A stretch of DNA of 64,000 nt, from assembly GCF_001280565.1 (NCBI RefSeq), contig NZ_LGRO01000001.1, positions 2,666,001-2,730,000 on the forward strand, read 5' to 3'. Origin of the DNA: Sulfobacillus thermosulfidooxidans (lineage in GTDB: Bacteria; Bacillota; Sulfobacillia; Sulfobacillales; Sulfobacillaceae). Positions 8,213-16,841 of the stretch are shown one piece after another. Under the pieces are notes generated by a model. It made no database searches and was not told the origin of the DNA. It worked only from the letters and a program-made list of their open reading frames with translations. Numbering within the stretch: the stretch's first letter is position 1; each line of letters begins with the position of its first letter. The translations under genes were made by a program, and so were the position numbers.

Positions 8213-10015
8213 ATGCAAAACCGGTGGTTTCGAGGCGTCATCACAATAGTCCTGGTGGTGCTCTTTATTTCGACATTGATGGACATCCTCAATGCCCGCA
8301 CAGCACAAGTTCAGGAACTTCCTTACAGTTCGCTGATCACAGCGAGCCTCAAACATCAGGTGACTAGCGCCGATGTCAATCCATCTCAACATGTGGTGAG
8401 TTGGACTAACAAACAGGGTCAGCATTATCAGACTGTATATGCGCCAGGCGAAACGAATACATTAAGTGCGCAGCTTAATAAGGAAGGCGCTAATGTCACG
8501 GTAGAAAAGCCTTCCAGTTCCTTTGTATGGATTGGTCTCATTGGGGACTTTTTGCCCGTGTTGATTGTGATCGGTTTTGTGTTTTTCTTCTTTAGACAAA
8601 GTCAAGGCGGCAACCGTATGATGTCTTTCGGTAAGAGCCAGGCGCGTTTACAGGCAGATAACTTACCGAAGGTGACATTTGCCGATGTTGCGGGGGTCGA
8701 TGAGGAGAAACAAGAACTCGAAGAAATTGTGGATTTCTTAAAAAATCCCAAACGGTACTTAGATATGGGGGCAAGAATTCCCAAGGGAGTTTTATTATTT
8801 GGTCCTCCTGGTACCGGAAAAACTCTTTTAGCGCGAGCAGTCGCCGGCGAAGCCGGGGTTCCCTTTTTCTCGGAAAGTGGTTCGGGATTTGTAGAGATGT
8901 TTGTGGGTGTAGGAGCGTCCCGGGTTCGCGATCTCTTCGAGCAAGCAAAAAAGAATGCACCATGTATTCTTTTTATCGATGAATTAGACGCTGTGGGTCG
9001 GATGCGGGGAGCTGGTTATGGCGGCGGCAATGATGAGCGTGAGCAAACCTTAAACCAATTACTTGTGGAAATGGATGGATTTGGTGTCAATGAGGGTGTT
9101 ATTGTTATGGCCGCGACCAACCGCCCTGACGTCTTAGATCCGGCATTATTGCGTCCGGGACGTTTTGACCGTCAAATTATGGTGCCCCGACCTGATCAAG
9201 CAGGACGAAGAAAGATTTTGGAAGTGCACGTGGCCAATAAACCTCTTGACGCGGATGTTGATCTCGACGTGATTGCCCGTAGGACGCCTGGATTTACCGG
9301 AGCGGATCTGGCCAATTTAGCGAATGAAGCGGCCCTTCTCGCTGCGCGGGAACGGCGGAAAAAGATCACCATGAAGAATTTTGAAGAAGCCGCAGAACGC
9401 GTTATGGCTGGGCCTCAAAAGAAAACACGGGTATTATCGGCATTTGAGAAGCGTGTCGTCGCTTTCCACGAAGGCGGACACACGTTGGTCGGGATGTTGG
9501 TTCCCCATGGGGACCCAGTAAACAAAGTGACAATCATTCCGCGTGGCATGGCTATGGGCTATACGATGCCCTTACCCGAAGAGGATCGCTATCTTGTAAC
9601 CAAAGAACAAATTCTGGATAAAGTGGCGATGTCACTAGGGGGAAGAGCGGCTGAGCAAATCGTTTTTGGTGAAATTTCCACGGGCGCCTCGGATGATTTA
9701 GAGAAATCGACCAAAATGGTTAAACAGATGATTACCGAATATGGTATGTCTGAGGAACTAGGGCCGATGACGTATGGAACCCGCCAAGATCAAGTGTTTT
9801 TGGGCCGCGATTTAGTCCGCCAACGGAATTATTCCGAAGAGGTGGCTTCAAAAATTGACCAAGCCGTGCGTCACATTATTTTGCAGCAATACGAGCGGGC
9901 CAAAAATATTTTGTTACAACATCGGGCCACATTGAACCGGATTGCCATTGAGCTGATTGAACGGGAAACCTTAGATGCTAAGGATCTTCAAGAAATCTTG
10001 CGTGCTACGACATAA
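8213..10015 (+). CDS. ftsH: ATP-dependent zinc metalloprotease FtsH
   Basis: A 600-residue membrane AAA+ protease that degrades misfolded and regulatory proteins at the membrane as a hexamer. Two membrane segments (about residues 8-24 and 104-127) flank the extracytoplasmic domain. The AAA+ module has Walker A GPPGTGKT (197-204), Walker B FIDELDAV (254-261), and a second region of homology with the arginine finger at [20 protein letters not shown]. The protease site is HEGGH (419-423), with the third ligand in the SDDLEKST segment near 493-500. HEGGH differs from the more common HEAGH only at a variable position. Length fits the family. A terminator follows at once. Confidence 0.97.
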   Translation: MQNRWFRGVITIVLVVLFISTLMDILNARTAQVQELPYSSLITASLKHQVTSADVNPSQHVVSWTNKQGQHYQTVYAPGETNTLSAQLNKEGANVTVEKPSSSFVWIGLIGDFLPVLIVIGFVFFFFRQSQGGNRMMSFGKSQARLQADNLPKVTFADVAGVDEEKQELEEIVDFLKNPKRYLDMGARIPKGVLLFGPPGTGKTLLARAVAGEAGVPFFSESGSGFVEMFVGVGASRVRDLFEQAKKNAPCILFIDELDAVGRMRGAGYGGGNDEREQTLNQLLVEMDGFGVNEGVIVMAATNRPDVLDPALLRPGRFDRQIMVPRPDQAGRRKILEVHVANKPLDADVDLDVIARRTPGFTGADLANLANEAALLAARERRKKITMKNFEEAAERVMAGPQKKTRVLSAFEKRVVAFHEGGHTLVGMLVPHGDPVNKVTIIPRGMAMGYTMPLPEEDRYLVTKEQILDKVAMSLGGRAAEQIVFGEISTGASDDLEKSTKMVKQMITEYGMSEELGPMTYGTRQDQVFLGRDLVRQRNYSEEVASKIDQAVRHIILQQYERAKNILLQHRATLNRIAIELIERETLDAKDLQEILRATT

Positions 10016-10024
10016 GGCTCGCAT

Positions 10025-10053
10025 AAAGGGACGCAGACGGACTGCGTCCCTTT
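10025..10053. terminator. Intrinsic terminator after ftsH
   Basis: A perfect 12-base stem, AAAGGGACGCAG and CTGCGTCCCTTT, around an ACGGA loop. It lies 10 bases after the ftsH stop and 4 bases before the end of the convergent small gene, so it probably serves both. Confidence 0.9.
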
Positions 10054-10056
10054 GCA

Positions 10057-10317
10057 TTATTTGGGCCAGACCAGTTCTAAGTTGTGGCGTGTGATTAACC
10101 GGTCGCCCTCCTCACTATTAGGTACAGGCATGCGCTTGACTGCCCGCCGCGCAATCAAGTCAAGGATAAGCTCCGGAGGACGGGGATCCTCCTGCATAAT
10201 CAAGTTCAGTACTTCACGATCAATTTGTACCCGGTGTTGTGTTCTGGGTTGTTTGTCATCAGGTACAGGCACGCTCAGCCATTGTGATCCTTGAGACTTA
10301 TCAACTCTTAATGCCAC
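10057..10317 (-). CDS. Hypothetical small protein, 86 residues
   Basis: A short soluble protein of unknown family. It begins at GTG 10317, about 4 bases after GGGGGAT, and ends beside the terminator shared with ftsH, which favours a real gene. The sequence is polar and ordered (for example EVLNLIMQEDPRPPELILDLIARRAVKRMP), with no Cys, no membrane segment and no signal peptide. No function can be assigned. Confidence 0.6.
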   Translation of the reverse strand: MALRVDKSQGSQWLSVPVPDDKQPRTQHRVQIDREVLNLIMQEDPRPPELILDLIARRAVKRMPVPNSEEGDRLITRHNLELVWPK

Positions 10318-10621
10318 ATAAATCCCCCATCCGGAATATCCTGCTGCCAGTCCTATTCGGGACGAGCAACAAAACCGCCATGATTTTGTATTCCATCTCT
10401 ATATTAAACGCCAAACACCTTGCCCGCGTTACTATAGAGAACGAAAATGATTTTGTCTAGTAAATAACGTCGAATATTGCTCATCCTATTTCACCAATGA
10501 ATGAAGTAGGGTAGACCCAAGGGATACCATCGTCGGATAATCGGGAAACATGGTATAATGCTGGCGCTTGGAGGTCTTGTCCGAAGCTACCGGACGCTGG
10601 CGAATGAAAGAGGGGAATAGA
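10318..10621. other. Intergenic region with promoter of the sugar operon
   Basis: About 300 bases without a supported gene between the small minus-strand gene and the nucleotide-sugar operon. It holds the extended -10 promoter at 10551-10559. The open frame at 10239-10460 overlaps the small gene on the other strand and has no ribosome site, so I do not call it. Confidence 0.5.
10551..10559 (+). promoter_or_regulatory. Extended -10 promoter of the nucleotide-sugar operon
   Basis: TGGTATAAT is a perfect extended -10 element (TGnTATAAT) 63 bases before the first likely start codon of the operon. No good TTGACA lies at the standard spacing; instead GTCGGATAATCGGGA precedes it, nearly the same as the sequence before the promoter-like site at 23827. 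Confidence 0.65.
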
Positions 10622-12523
10622 TTGAAAAGACGGTTACGTCTTTATTTAAAAATAGCCTTCGCGATGTTGATTGATGCCATTATGATCAATGCATCGGTCT
10701 ATATGGCCCTATACCTTCGTTTTGACGTCCCTTATATTCCTGCGCAATATTTACACCCTTATCAACATATTGCTATCTATTTCACATTAACAACAATACT
10801 TTTGATGTGGTTTACCCGGGTTTATCACCGGATGTGGCAATATGCGGGACCGCGGGACGCCCAAGTGCTAATCGGGTCCATTTTAGGAAGCACGGTCTTT
10901 TTGGATGGCTATTTATTGCTCGATGGCGTGGCGCATTATCCTCGCGGGGTTTACCTTTTGTATGTTTTGTTCGCGTTAGCATTGGTAGGCGGATGGCGTT
11001 TTCTCATTCGTTCCTATTATGATTTTACCTGGGTGCCGCGGAGCAAGGCCGCTCCTAGAGTGCTCATTGTGGGGGCGGGGAAAGCGGGCCAACTAGTTGC
11101 TCAAGAACTCAGCCGCCATCCGGAAGTCGGTATTGCTGTCGGATTCTTAGATGATGATGTAGCCAAGCACGGCATGCAAATTGGCTCATTAAAAGTATTA
11201 GGCACAACGAAAACTTTAGCGCACGTTATTCATGATTATCACGTGGATCAAGTCTTGTTTGCGATTCCTTCGGCATCAGGTAAAATTTTACGGCCCTTGG
11301 TTGATCAATGCCGAGACCTCAATGTGAAAGCCAGGATGCTGCCTGCCTTAAATCAAATGATTGGTGGGCAAGTGCTCGTCAATCAAATTCGTGACGTGCA
11401 AATCGAAGACTTGTTACAACGAGAACCAGCGATTGTGGACTTAGGGGAAATTGCGAGCTATTTAACTAATAAGACGGTCATGGTGACGGGAGCCGGCGGA
11501 ACTATTGGTTCGGAATTATGTCGGCAGGTCGCGCAATTTACCCCACGTGCACTGGTGTTGTTGGGACTTGATGAAACCTCTATATTTGATATTGAACAAG
11601 AAATGCGCAATAAATTTCCAAATTTGCCCATAATCCCCGTAGTTGCGGATCTTCGCGACCAAGGGCGTATGCAGCAAGTCATGCAACAGACCCGGCCTCA
11701 GGTCGTTTTTCATGCCGCTGCTCATAAACATGTTCCCTTAATGGAAATTCAACCGCCAGAGGCCATCCGCAACAATGTGGAAGGATTGTGGGGATTTTTA
11801 GATATTTGTCAAAAAATGCATGTCGAGCGATTTGTCTTCATATCTACCGACAAAGCTGTGAATCCGACCAGCGTTTATGGTACGACGAAACGAATTGGAG
11901 AAATTCTGGGTAGTTTTTATGCCAAGCGTTACGGGATGCGTTTCGTAACCGTGCGCTTTGGCAATGTGCTAGGTTCAAGGGGCAGTGTCTTACCAACCTT
12001 TCAGAGACAAATAGCCCAAGGAGGGCCCTTGACGATTACGCATCCTGATATGGTGCGATATTTTATGACGGTCGCAGAAGCCTGCCAATTGGTCATTCAG
12101 GCCGGAGCCATGGGGGAAGGCGGCGATACATTTGTTTTGGATATGGGGGAGCCCTTACGGATTATGGACCTGGCCACAAATCTCATCCGCCTCTCCGGAT
12201 TACGCCCAGGCATTGATATTGACATTGTCTTCACCGGGTTAAGACCAGGGGAAAAACTCTACGAAGAACTATTAACCCCCGAAGATCAAACGAAAGCGAC
12301 CAAAAATTCGCGAATTTTTATCCATGTTGGGGAGACACCAGATCCTGAACGGGTCTTGCCCTTGCTCAGCGAATTGGTGGAAGCAGGGCGTTTAGCTGAT
12401 GAACCGCGCATTAGGAAATTATTAAAGGAGATTGTTCCCGAATATCAACCCCAATCCGACAATGTGTATTCGCTTACAACGCCGGAATTGCTGACCACAG
12501 GAGGACATGCTCGTGCTCACTAA
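10622..12523 (+). CDS. Membrane-bound UDP-GlcNAc 4,6-dehydratase, PglF/CapD type
   Basis: A long polysaccharide-biosynthesis dehydratase (633 residues from TTG 10622, 6 bases after AAAGAGGGG; ATG 10604 or TTG 10568 would add 6 or 18). Four N-terminal membrane helices lead to two Rossmann domains. Counting from 10568, the first nucleotide-binding loop is VGAGKAGQ (168-175), the catalytic-domain loop is TGAGGTIG (307-314), and the active site is STDKAVNP (426-433) with YGTTK (437-441). The long membrane form is typical of non-inverting enzymes such as PglF, which convert UDP-GlcNAc to the 4-keto-6-deoxy sugar. Its product is the expected substrate of the aminotransferase at 17896. Confidence 0.88.
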   Translation: MKRRLRLYLKIAFAMLIDAIMINASVYMALYLRFDVPYIPAQYLHPYQHIAIYFTLTTILLMWFTRVYHRMWQYAGPRDAQVLIGSILGSTVFLDGYLLLDGVAHYPRGVYLLYVLFALALVGGWRFLIRSYYDFTWVPRSKAAPRVLIVGAGKAGQLVAQELSRHPEVGIAVGFLDDDVAKHGMQIGSLKVLGTTKTLAHVIHDYHVDQVLFAIPSASGKILRPLVDQCRDLNVKARMLPALNQMIGGQVLVNQIRDVQIEDLLQREPAIVDLGEIASYLTNKTVMVTGAGGTIGSELCRQVAQFTPRALVLLGLDETSIFDIEQEMRNKFPNLPIIPVVADLRDQGRMQQVMQQTRPQVVFHAAAHKHVPLMEIQPPEAIRNNVEGLWGFLDICQKMHVERFVFISTDKAVNPTSVYGTTKRIGEILGSFYAKRYGMRFVTVRFGNVLGSRGSVLPTFQRQIAQGGPLTITHPDMVRYFMTVAEACQLVIQAGAMGEGGDTFVLDMGEPLRIMDLATNLIRLSGLRPGIDIDIVFTGLRPGEKLYEELLTPEDQTKATKNSRIFIHVGETPDPERVLPLLSELVEAGRLADEPRIRKLLKEIVPEYQPQSDNVYSLTTPELLTTGGHARAH

Positions 12524-13853
12524 TCATCCGACTACGACCTATTACGATCGCTTAATGGACCGCCTAACGAACCGCACCGCATTAATTGGGGTGGTGGGAC
12601 TTGGTTATGTTGGGTTACCTCTGGCAGTGGAACATGCGTTAGCCGGATTTTCGGTCATCGGCTTAGATGATAATCTGAGCAAAGTCGAGCGGGTAAATCG
12701 GGGCGAAAACTATATTCCGGATGTGGATAGTCAGACATTAAAGGCATTAACCCGGGACAAACGGCTGAAAGCGACGGGGGATTACCAGGATTTAACGGAA
12801 GCTGATGTCATTATCATTTGTGTCCCCACTCCTCTAACCACCAATAAAGAACCGGACTTGTCCTATATTTTGGCCGTGGCTGACAAGGTGCGAAAAATTA
12901 TGCGTCCTGGCCAGTTAATTGCGCTCGAAAGCACTACCTATCCTGGCACCACTGAGGAAGTGCTTCAACCAATCCTCGAAACCAGTGGCCTAAGAATCGG
13001 GGAAGAATTTTTCTTGGCTTTTTCTCCTGAGCGAGTGAATCCCGGCGATCCGGTTTACAAAACGCGCAATACCCCGAAATTAGTCGGAGGGGTTACCGAC
13101 AAGTGCCGGAAAGTGGCCACAGCCCTCTATCAACAGTCTATTACCCAGGTCATTCCGGTGTCTTCCCCGCGGGTTGCGGAACTCTCAAAAGTCTTTGAAA
13201 ATACGTACAGGGCTGTCAACATTGCTTTGGTAAATGAGCTGGCGTTATTGTGTGACCGAATGCAGCTTGATGTCTGGGAAGTGTTGGAAGCTGCCGGAAC
13301 CAAACCTTTTGGCATCCAAATTTTTCAACCAGGTCCTGGGGTGGGAGGGCACTGCATTCCACTTGATCCCTTTTATCTGAGTTGGAAAGCGCGCGAATAT
13401 GATTTTCCGACGCGGTTTATTGAATTGGCGGGCGAAATAAATCTGCGCATGCCATATTTTGTCGTCGACAAAGTGACGCGGGCGATGAATACGCGCAAAA
13501 AAGCGATTAATGGATCCCGAATTTTGTTATTAGGTATTGCCTACAAGAAGGATATCAATGACGAACGAGAATCGCCGGCCTTAAAAGTTTTCGAATTATT
13601 GGAGCAGCAAGGGGCGCATGTGGAATTTCATGATCCCTATGTGCCGGTTGTAAAACCCCACACGTTTTTCTCACGTCAAATTCGGTCTGTGGAATTGAGC
13701 CAAGAGCTATTGGAATCCCAAGACTGTGTGGTGATAACAACGGATCATTCATGCATTGATTATGAATGGGTGGTTAATCACAGCGCCTTGGTTGTGGATT
13801 CGCGCAACGCGACCAAGAAGCTCGGCGGGCGGGATAATATTGTCCGGTTGTAA
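12513..13853 (+). CDS. wbpA: UDP-N-acetylglucosamine 6-dehydrogenase (WbpA-like)
   Basis: A 446-residue NAD-dependent nucleotide-sugar dehydrogenase that oxidises C6 of UDP-GlcNAc twice to the uronic acid. It has the N-terminal GLGYVGLPLA fold, the central AELSKVFENTYRAVNIALVNE helix, and the active-site cysteine in GVGGHCIPLDP (Cys281). GTG at 12513 is the better start because AGGAGG precedes it by 8 bases; the ATG at 12507 is only 2 bases from that site. The gene overlaps the end of the dehydratase gene, so the two are translationally coupled. The four genes that follow complete one known pathway, which supports UDP-GlcNAc over UDP-ManNAc as substrate, although that is inferred. Confidence 0.87.
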   Translation: MLTNHPTTTYYDRLMDRLTNRTALIGVVGLGYVGLPLAVEHALAGFSVIGLDDNLSKVERVNRGENYIPDVDSQTLKALTRDKRLKATGDYQDLTEADVIIICVPTPLTTNKEPDLSYILAVADKVRKIMRPGQLIALESTTYPGTTEEVLQPILETSGLRIGEEFFLAFSPERVNPGDPVYKTRNTPKLVGGVTDKCRKVATALYQQSITQVIPVSSPRVAELSKVFENTYRAVNIALVNELALLCDRMQLDVWEVLEAAGTKPFGIQIFQPGPGVGGHCIPLDPFYLSWKAREYDFPTRFIELAGEINLRMPYFVVDKVTRAMNTRKKAINGSRILLLGIAYKKDINDERESPALKVFELLEQQGAHVEFHDPYVPVVKPHTFFSRQIRSVELSQELLESQDCVVITTDHSCIDYEWVVNHSALVVDSRNATKKLGGRDNIVRL

Positions 13854-13907
13854 GCGCATCTTGCCTGGAGCCTTATGATTCGGGAAAAGGAAGGATGACA
13901 ATTATTT

Positions 13908-14942
13908 ATGGCAATACGAGCGGCGTTGATAGGGTGTGGCAAGATTGGACAACGTCATCTGCAAGCCCTTGTCCATCAAGACGCTATTGATTTAGTGGCC
14001 ACGGTGGATGTCAACTTGGAACGGGCGGAAGCGGCTGCGGTGGCTTTTGACGCTATGGCCTTTGATCAAACCGATGTGATGTTAGATAAGGTGGACATTG
14101 ATGCGGCAATTATTGCGACACCTTCTGGTCTTCACCGTGAACTCGCTTTTCGGGTACTGGAACGGGGAAAGCATGTGATGGTGGAAAAGCCCCTTGCCCT
14201 CTCCTATCACGATGCGAAGGCCATTGTCGATTTCGCTAAACACCAGGGCGTGGTCGCCGTTGTTACGCAATTTAACCGGATGTTGCCCGCGATTCAGCAA
14301 TTGTTTCAGGCTCATCAAGATGGCCGGTTGGGGCGTATTGTCAATGGGGGTGTGGCTGTGAGATGGGCCAGACCCCAGTCTTACTATGATGAAGCTCCGT
14401 GGCGGGGCACTTATGCGATGGATGGGGGCGTCTTGTTTAACCAGGCCATTCATGCCATTGATGTGTTATTGCAATTGATGGGCCCTGTGAACGAAGTTTT
14501 TGCTTATACGGCGACCTTGACTCACCAGATTGAAGCAGAAGATAGCGTGTCGGGGACGATACGTTTTCATTCGGGAGCTTTAGCCTCCTTGGCTGCGACC
14601 ACATGTGTGCCCAAAACGAATTTAGAAGAACGATTAACTATTGTGGGGGAAAATGGTGTGGTGGTAATTGGCCCCACGGTCAATCAGATTCATACCTGGC
14701 GCGTGGGCAATGATAACGAACAAGAGGTGCGCCAAGCCATCTTGGATTTGCCTGCACGTCCTAGCTGGCAGAGTCATCATGATGCGTTGAAGGACTTTGC
14801 AGACGCCATAGAAAATGGAGTGACACCCCGTCTCGATGCGGCGACGGCACTGTGTGATATTGCCGTAATTGAGGCCCTTATGCTCTCGGGACGGGAAGGA
14901 CGTATTGTTCGCATGTCAGAAATCACAGGGGAACACGCATGA
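13908..14942 (+). CDS. wbpB: UDP-GlcNAcA 3-dehydrogenase (WbpB/WlbA-like)
   Basis: A 344-residue Gfo/Idh/MocA oxidoreductase. The Rossmann motif IGCGKIGQRH (8-17) is followed by the catalytic MVEKPLALS (Glu93, Lys94) and, later, GGVLFNQAIHAIDVLLQLMG. In the Wbp pathway this enzyme oxidises C3 of UDP-GlcNAc-uronic acid with tightly bound NAD, giving the 3-keto sugar for transamination. Its position between a WbpA-type dehydrogenase and a WbpD-type acetyltransferase is what makes this role more likely than a general sugar dehydrogenase. The stop overlaps the next start as ATGA. Confidence 0.82.
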   Translation: MAIRAALIGCGKIGQRHLQALVHQDAIDLVATVDVNLERAEAAAVAFDAMAFDQTDVMLDKVDIDAAIIATPSGLHRELAFRVLERGKHVMVEKPLALSYHDAKAIVDFAKHQGVVAVVTQFNRMLPAIQQLFQAHQDGRLGRIVNGGVAVRWARPQSYYDEAPWRGTYAMDGGVLFNQAIHAIDVLLQLMGPVNEVFAYTATLTHQIEAEDSVSGTIRFHSGALASLAATTCVPKTNLEERLTIVGENGVVVIGPTVNQIHTWRVGNDNEQEVRQAILDLPARPSWQSHHDALKDFADAIENGVTPRLDAATALCDIAVIEALMLSGREGRIVRMSEITGEHA

Positions 14943-15664
14943 AACCCATTGAACAAGGAATGCACTGTGTGATTGCAGAAGATGTTGAAATAGGGCGGAA
15001 TGTGATTTTGGGTCATCACGTCATTATTCATCCCCACGTGATTATTGAAGATAATGTGGTGATTGGCGATGGAACGATTTTAGGAAAGACACCATCAAAG
15101 AGTAAAACGAGTACGCTGAAAACGGGGAATTTAATGCCCCTTAAGATTGGTCAAGGTACAACCTTGGGCGCGCAAGTCATTCTTTACCAGGGTAGCACTA
15201 TTGGTCCGGAGTGTTTTATTGCCGACCAAGCTGTTGTGCGGGAACGCTGCCAACTGGGAACGCGCGTGGTTATTGGCCAGCGCAGCACGGTAGAGAATGA
15301 TTGCCAAATCGGGGATTATACCAAATTGCAAACCGCAGTCTATTTGACGGCGACGACCATCGTTGAAGACCATGTATTTATTGCCCCTATGGTGACCACC
15401 ACGAATGATCCCTATGTCGCACGAACAGAAGCCCGCCATGCGGCCATGCAGGGACCTATTATTCACCGTGGGGCCCGAATCGGCGGCGGAGCGGTCTTGT
15501 TGCCCGGGGTTCATATCGGTCAAGAAGCCTTGGTGGCAGCGGGAGCTGTAGTGACCCGGGATGTCCCAGCCTATCGTTTAGTGATGGGGGTTCCTGCGCG
15601 TGTAGTAAGACAAGTTCCAGAAGAACAATGGCTATTCTTACCCGATGGGCAACCAATGGAATGA
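14939..15664 (+). CDS. wbpD: UDP-amino-sugar N-acetyltransferase (WbpD-like, hexapeptide repeat)
   Basis: A 241-residue left-handed beta-helix acetyltransferase. Imperfect hexapeptide repeats (such as IGRNVILGHHVIIHPHVIIE) run through residues about 16-210, and a loop with APMVTTTNDPY and later GARIGGGAVLLPGVHIG is typical of acetyl-CoA-dependent trimers. In the pathway it acetylates the 3-amino group made by the WbpE-type enzyme. It starts with ATG at 14939, overlapping the previous stop, and AGGGGAA lies 6 bases upstream. It could also act on the 4-amino sugar of the PglE branch, for which no separate acetyltransferase is seen here. Confidence 0.85.
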   Translation: MKPIEQGMHCVIAEDVEIGRNVILGHHVIIHPHVIIEDNVVIGDGTILGKTPSKSKTSTLKTGNLMPLKIGQGTTLGAQVILYQGSTIGPECFIADQAVVRERCQLGTRVVIGQRSTVENDCQIGDYTKLQTAVYLTATTIVEDHVFIAPMVTTTNDPYVARTEARHAAMQGPIIHRGARIGGGAVLLPGVHIGQEALVAAGAVVTRDVPAYRLVMGVPARVVRQVPEEQWLFLPDGQPME

Positions 15665-15692
15665 GGATTACAGAATCACTCGATGATATTCA

Positions 15693-15719
15693 GGGAACGA
15701 AGGGAACGAAGGGAATGAG
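15693..15719 (+). repeat. Three tandem 9-base units before wbpE
   Basis: GGGAACGAA is repeated exactly twice and followed by a third unit, GGGAATGAG, ending 3 bases before the aminotransferase start at 15723. Each unit contains a GGGA core, so the array also forms the ribosome-binding region. Confidence 0.7.
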
Positions 15720-15722
15720 TGG

Positions 15723-16838
15723 ATGATGGAAGTCCCGTCTTTTACACTAACACGGCAGATGAAAGAAATGGAAGCAGAATTGTCTGCTGCCATAGAAAGG
15801 GTCATGGAATCAGGGCAGTTTATTCTAGGTGATGTCGTCAAAACCTTCGAAGAGCAAATGGCCAATTATACCCACAGTCGTTTTGCTATTGGAGTAGGAA
15901 ACGGATCCGATGCCTTATATCTGGCTTTGCGGGCTGTCAATATTGGACCGGGTGATGAGGTTCTCACGACACCTTTTACATTTTTTGCTACAGCCGGAAG
16001 TATTTTGAGAACCGGGGCCAAACCGGTCTTTACTGACATCCAAGTGGATACTTTTAATATGGACCCGGAACAAGCACGGACTCGGATAACCCCCCGGACC
16101 CGGGCCGTGCTTCCGGTCCACCTTTTTGGGCTGATGGCGGATGTTGAGGCATTACGACAAGATTTTGACGGGATTATTATTGAAGATGCTGCCCAGGCCA
16201 TCGGCGCAACATTGCGGGGCAAATCAGCAGGCAGTGTGGGTGATTTGGCGGCGTTTAGTTTTTTTCCGACAAAGAATTTAGGAGCACTGGGTGACGGCGG
16301 GTTAGTCACGACCCAGCGGGAAGAGTGGGCGAATGCTGTACGGGCACTGCGGGCGCACGGTTCCCGCAAGAAATATTATCATGAAGTCTTAGGAATGAAC
16401 TCGCGCTTAGATGCCTTGCAAGCAGCCATTTTATCTGCCAAACTTCCCTATTTGGACAAGTGGACCCAAAAGCGGCAGCACATTGCCAAGCGGTATAGTG
16501 AAGGGCTTAGCGCGCTGGACCTTGAAAGCGTGCATATTCCTCTTGTTCCCGAGGGTTTTACCCATGTGTTTCACCAGTATACGATTCGCGTCGAGAACAG
16601 GGACGGCTTGCAAGCCTTTTTGAAAAGTCAGGGCATCGGAACAACGGTCTATTATCCTTTGGCACTTCATCTTCAACCCGCTTTGCAGGATTTGGGCTAT
16701 CACCGGGGTGATTTTCCTATAAGTGAGCAAGTGCAACAGGAAGTGTTGTCTTTGCCGATGTTTCCGGAGTTGACAGATTCGGAAGTGGATTATGTGATTG
16801 AAATGATCGGTCATTTTTATGGGAAACGGGTGGGTTAA
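15723..16838 (+). CDS. wbpE: UDP-3-keto-sugar aminotransferase (WbpE-like, DegT/DnrJ/EryC1/StrS)
   Basis: A 371-residue PLP enzyme of the sugar aminotransferase family. Motifs include GNGSDALYLAL for cofactor phosphate binding, IIEDAAQAIGA with Asp155 for the pyridine nitrogen, and FSFFPTKNLGALGDGG with the Schiff-base Lys184. It should transfer an amino group, usually from glutamate, to C3 of the 3-keto uronic acid. Start ATG 15723 is followed at once by another ATG, so one residue is uncertain. Its place inside the wbpA-B-D-E-I order supports the C3 role; the second family member at 17896 is better placed for C4 chemistry. Confidence 0.87.
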   Translation: MMEVPSFTLTRQMKEMEAELSAAIERVMESGQFILGDVVKTFEEQMANYTHSRFAIGVGNGSDALYLALRAVNIGPGDEVLTTPFTFFATAGSILRTGAKPVFTDIQVDTFNMDPEQARTRITPRTRAVLPVHLFGLMADVEALRQDFDGIIIEDAAQAIGATLRGKSAGSVGDLAAFSFFPTKNLGALGDGGLVTTQREEWANAVRALRAHGSRKKYYHEVLGMNSRLDALQAAILSAKLPYLDKWTQKRQHIAKRYSEGLSALDLESVHIPLVPEGFTHVFHQYTIRVENRDGLQAFLKSQGIGTTVYYPLALHLQPALQDLGYHRGDFPISEQVQQEVLSLPMFPELTDSEVDYVIEMIGHFYGKRVG

Positions 16839-16841
16839 CGG

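Noticed and set aside
10239-10460. 73-codon plus-strand frame opposite the small 86-residue gene
   Set aside because: Lacks a ribosome site and has weaker composition than the minus-strand frame, which ends at a shared terminator.
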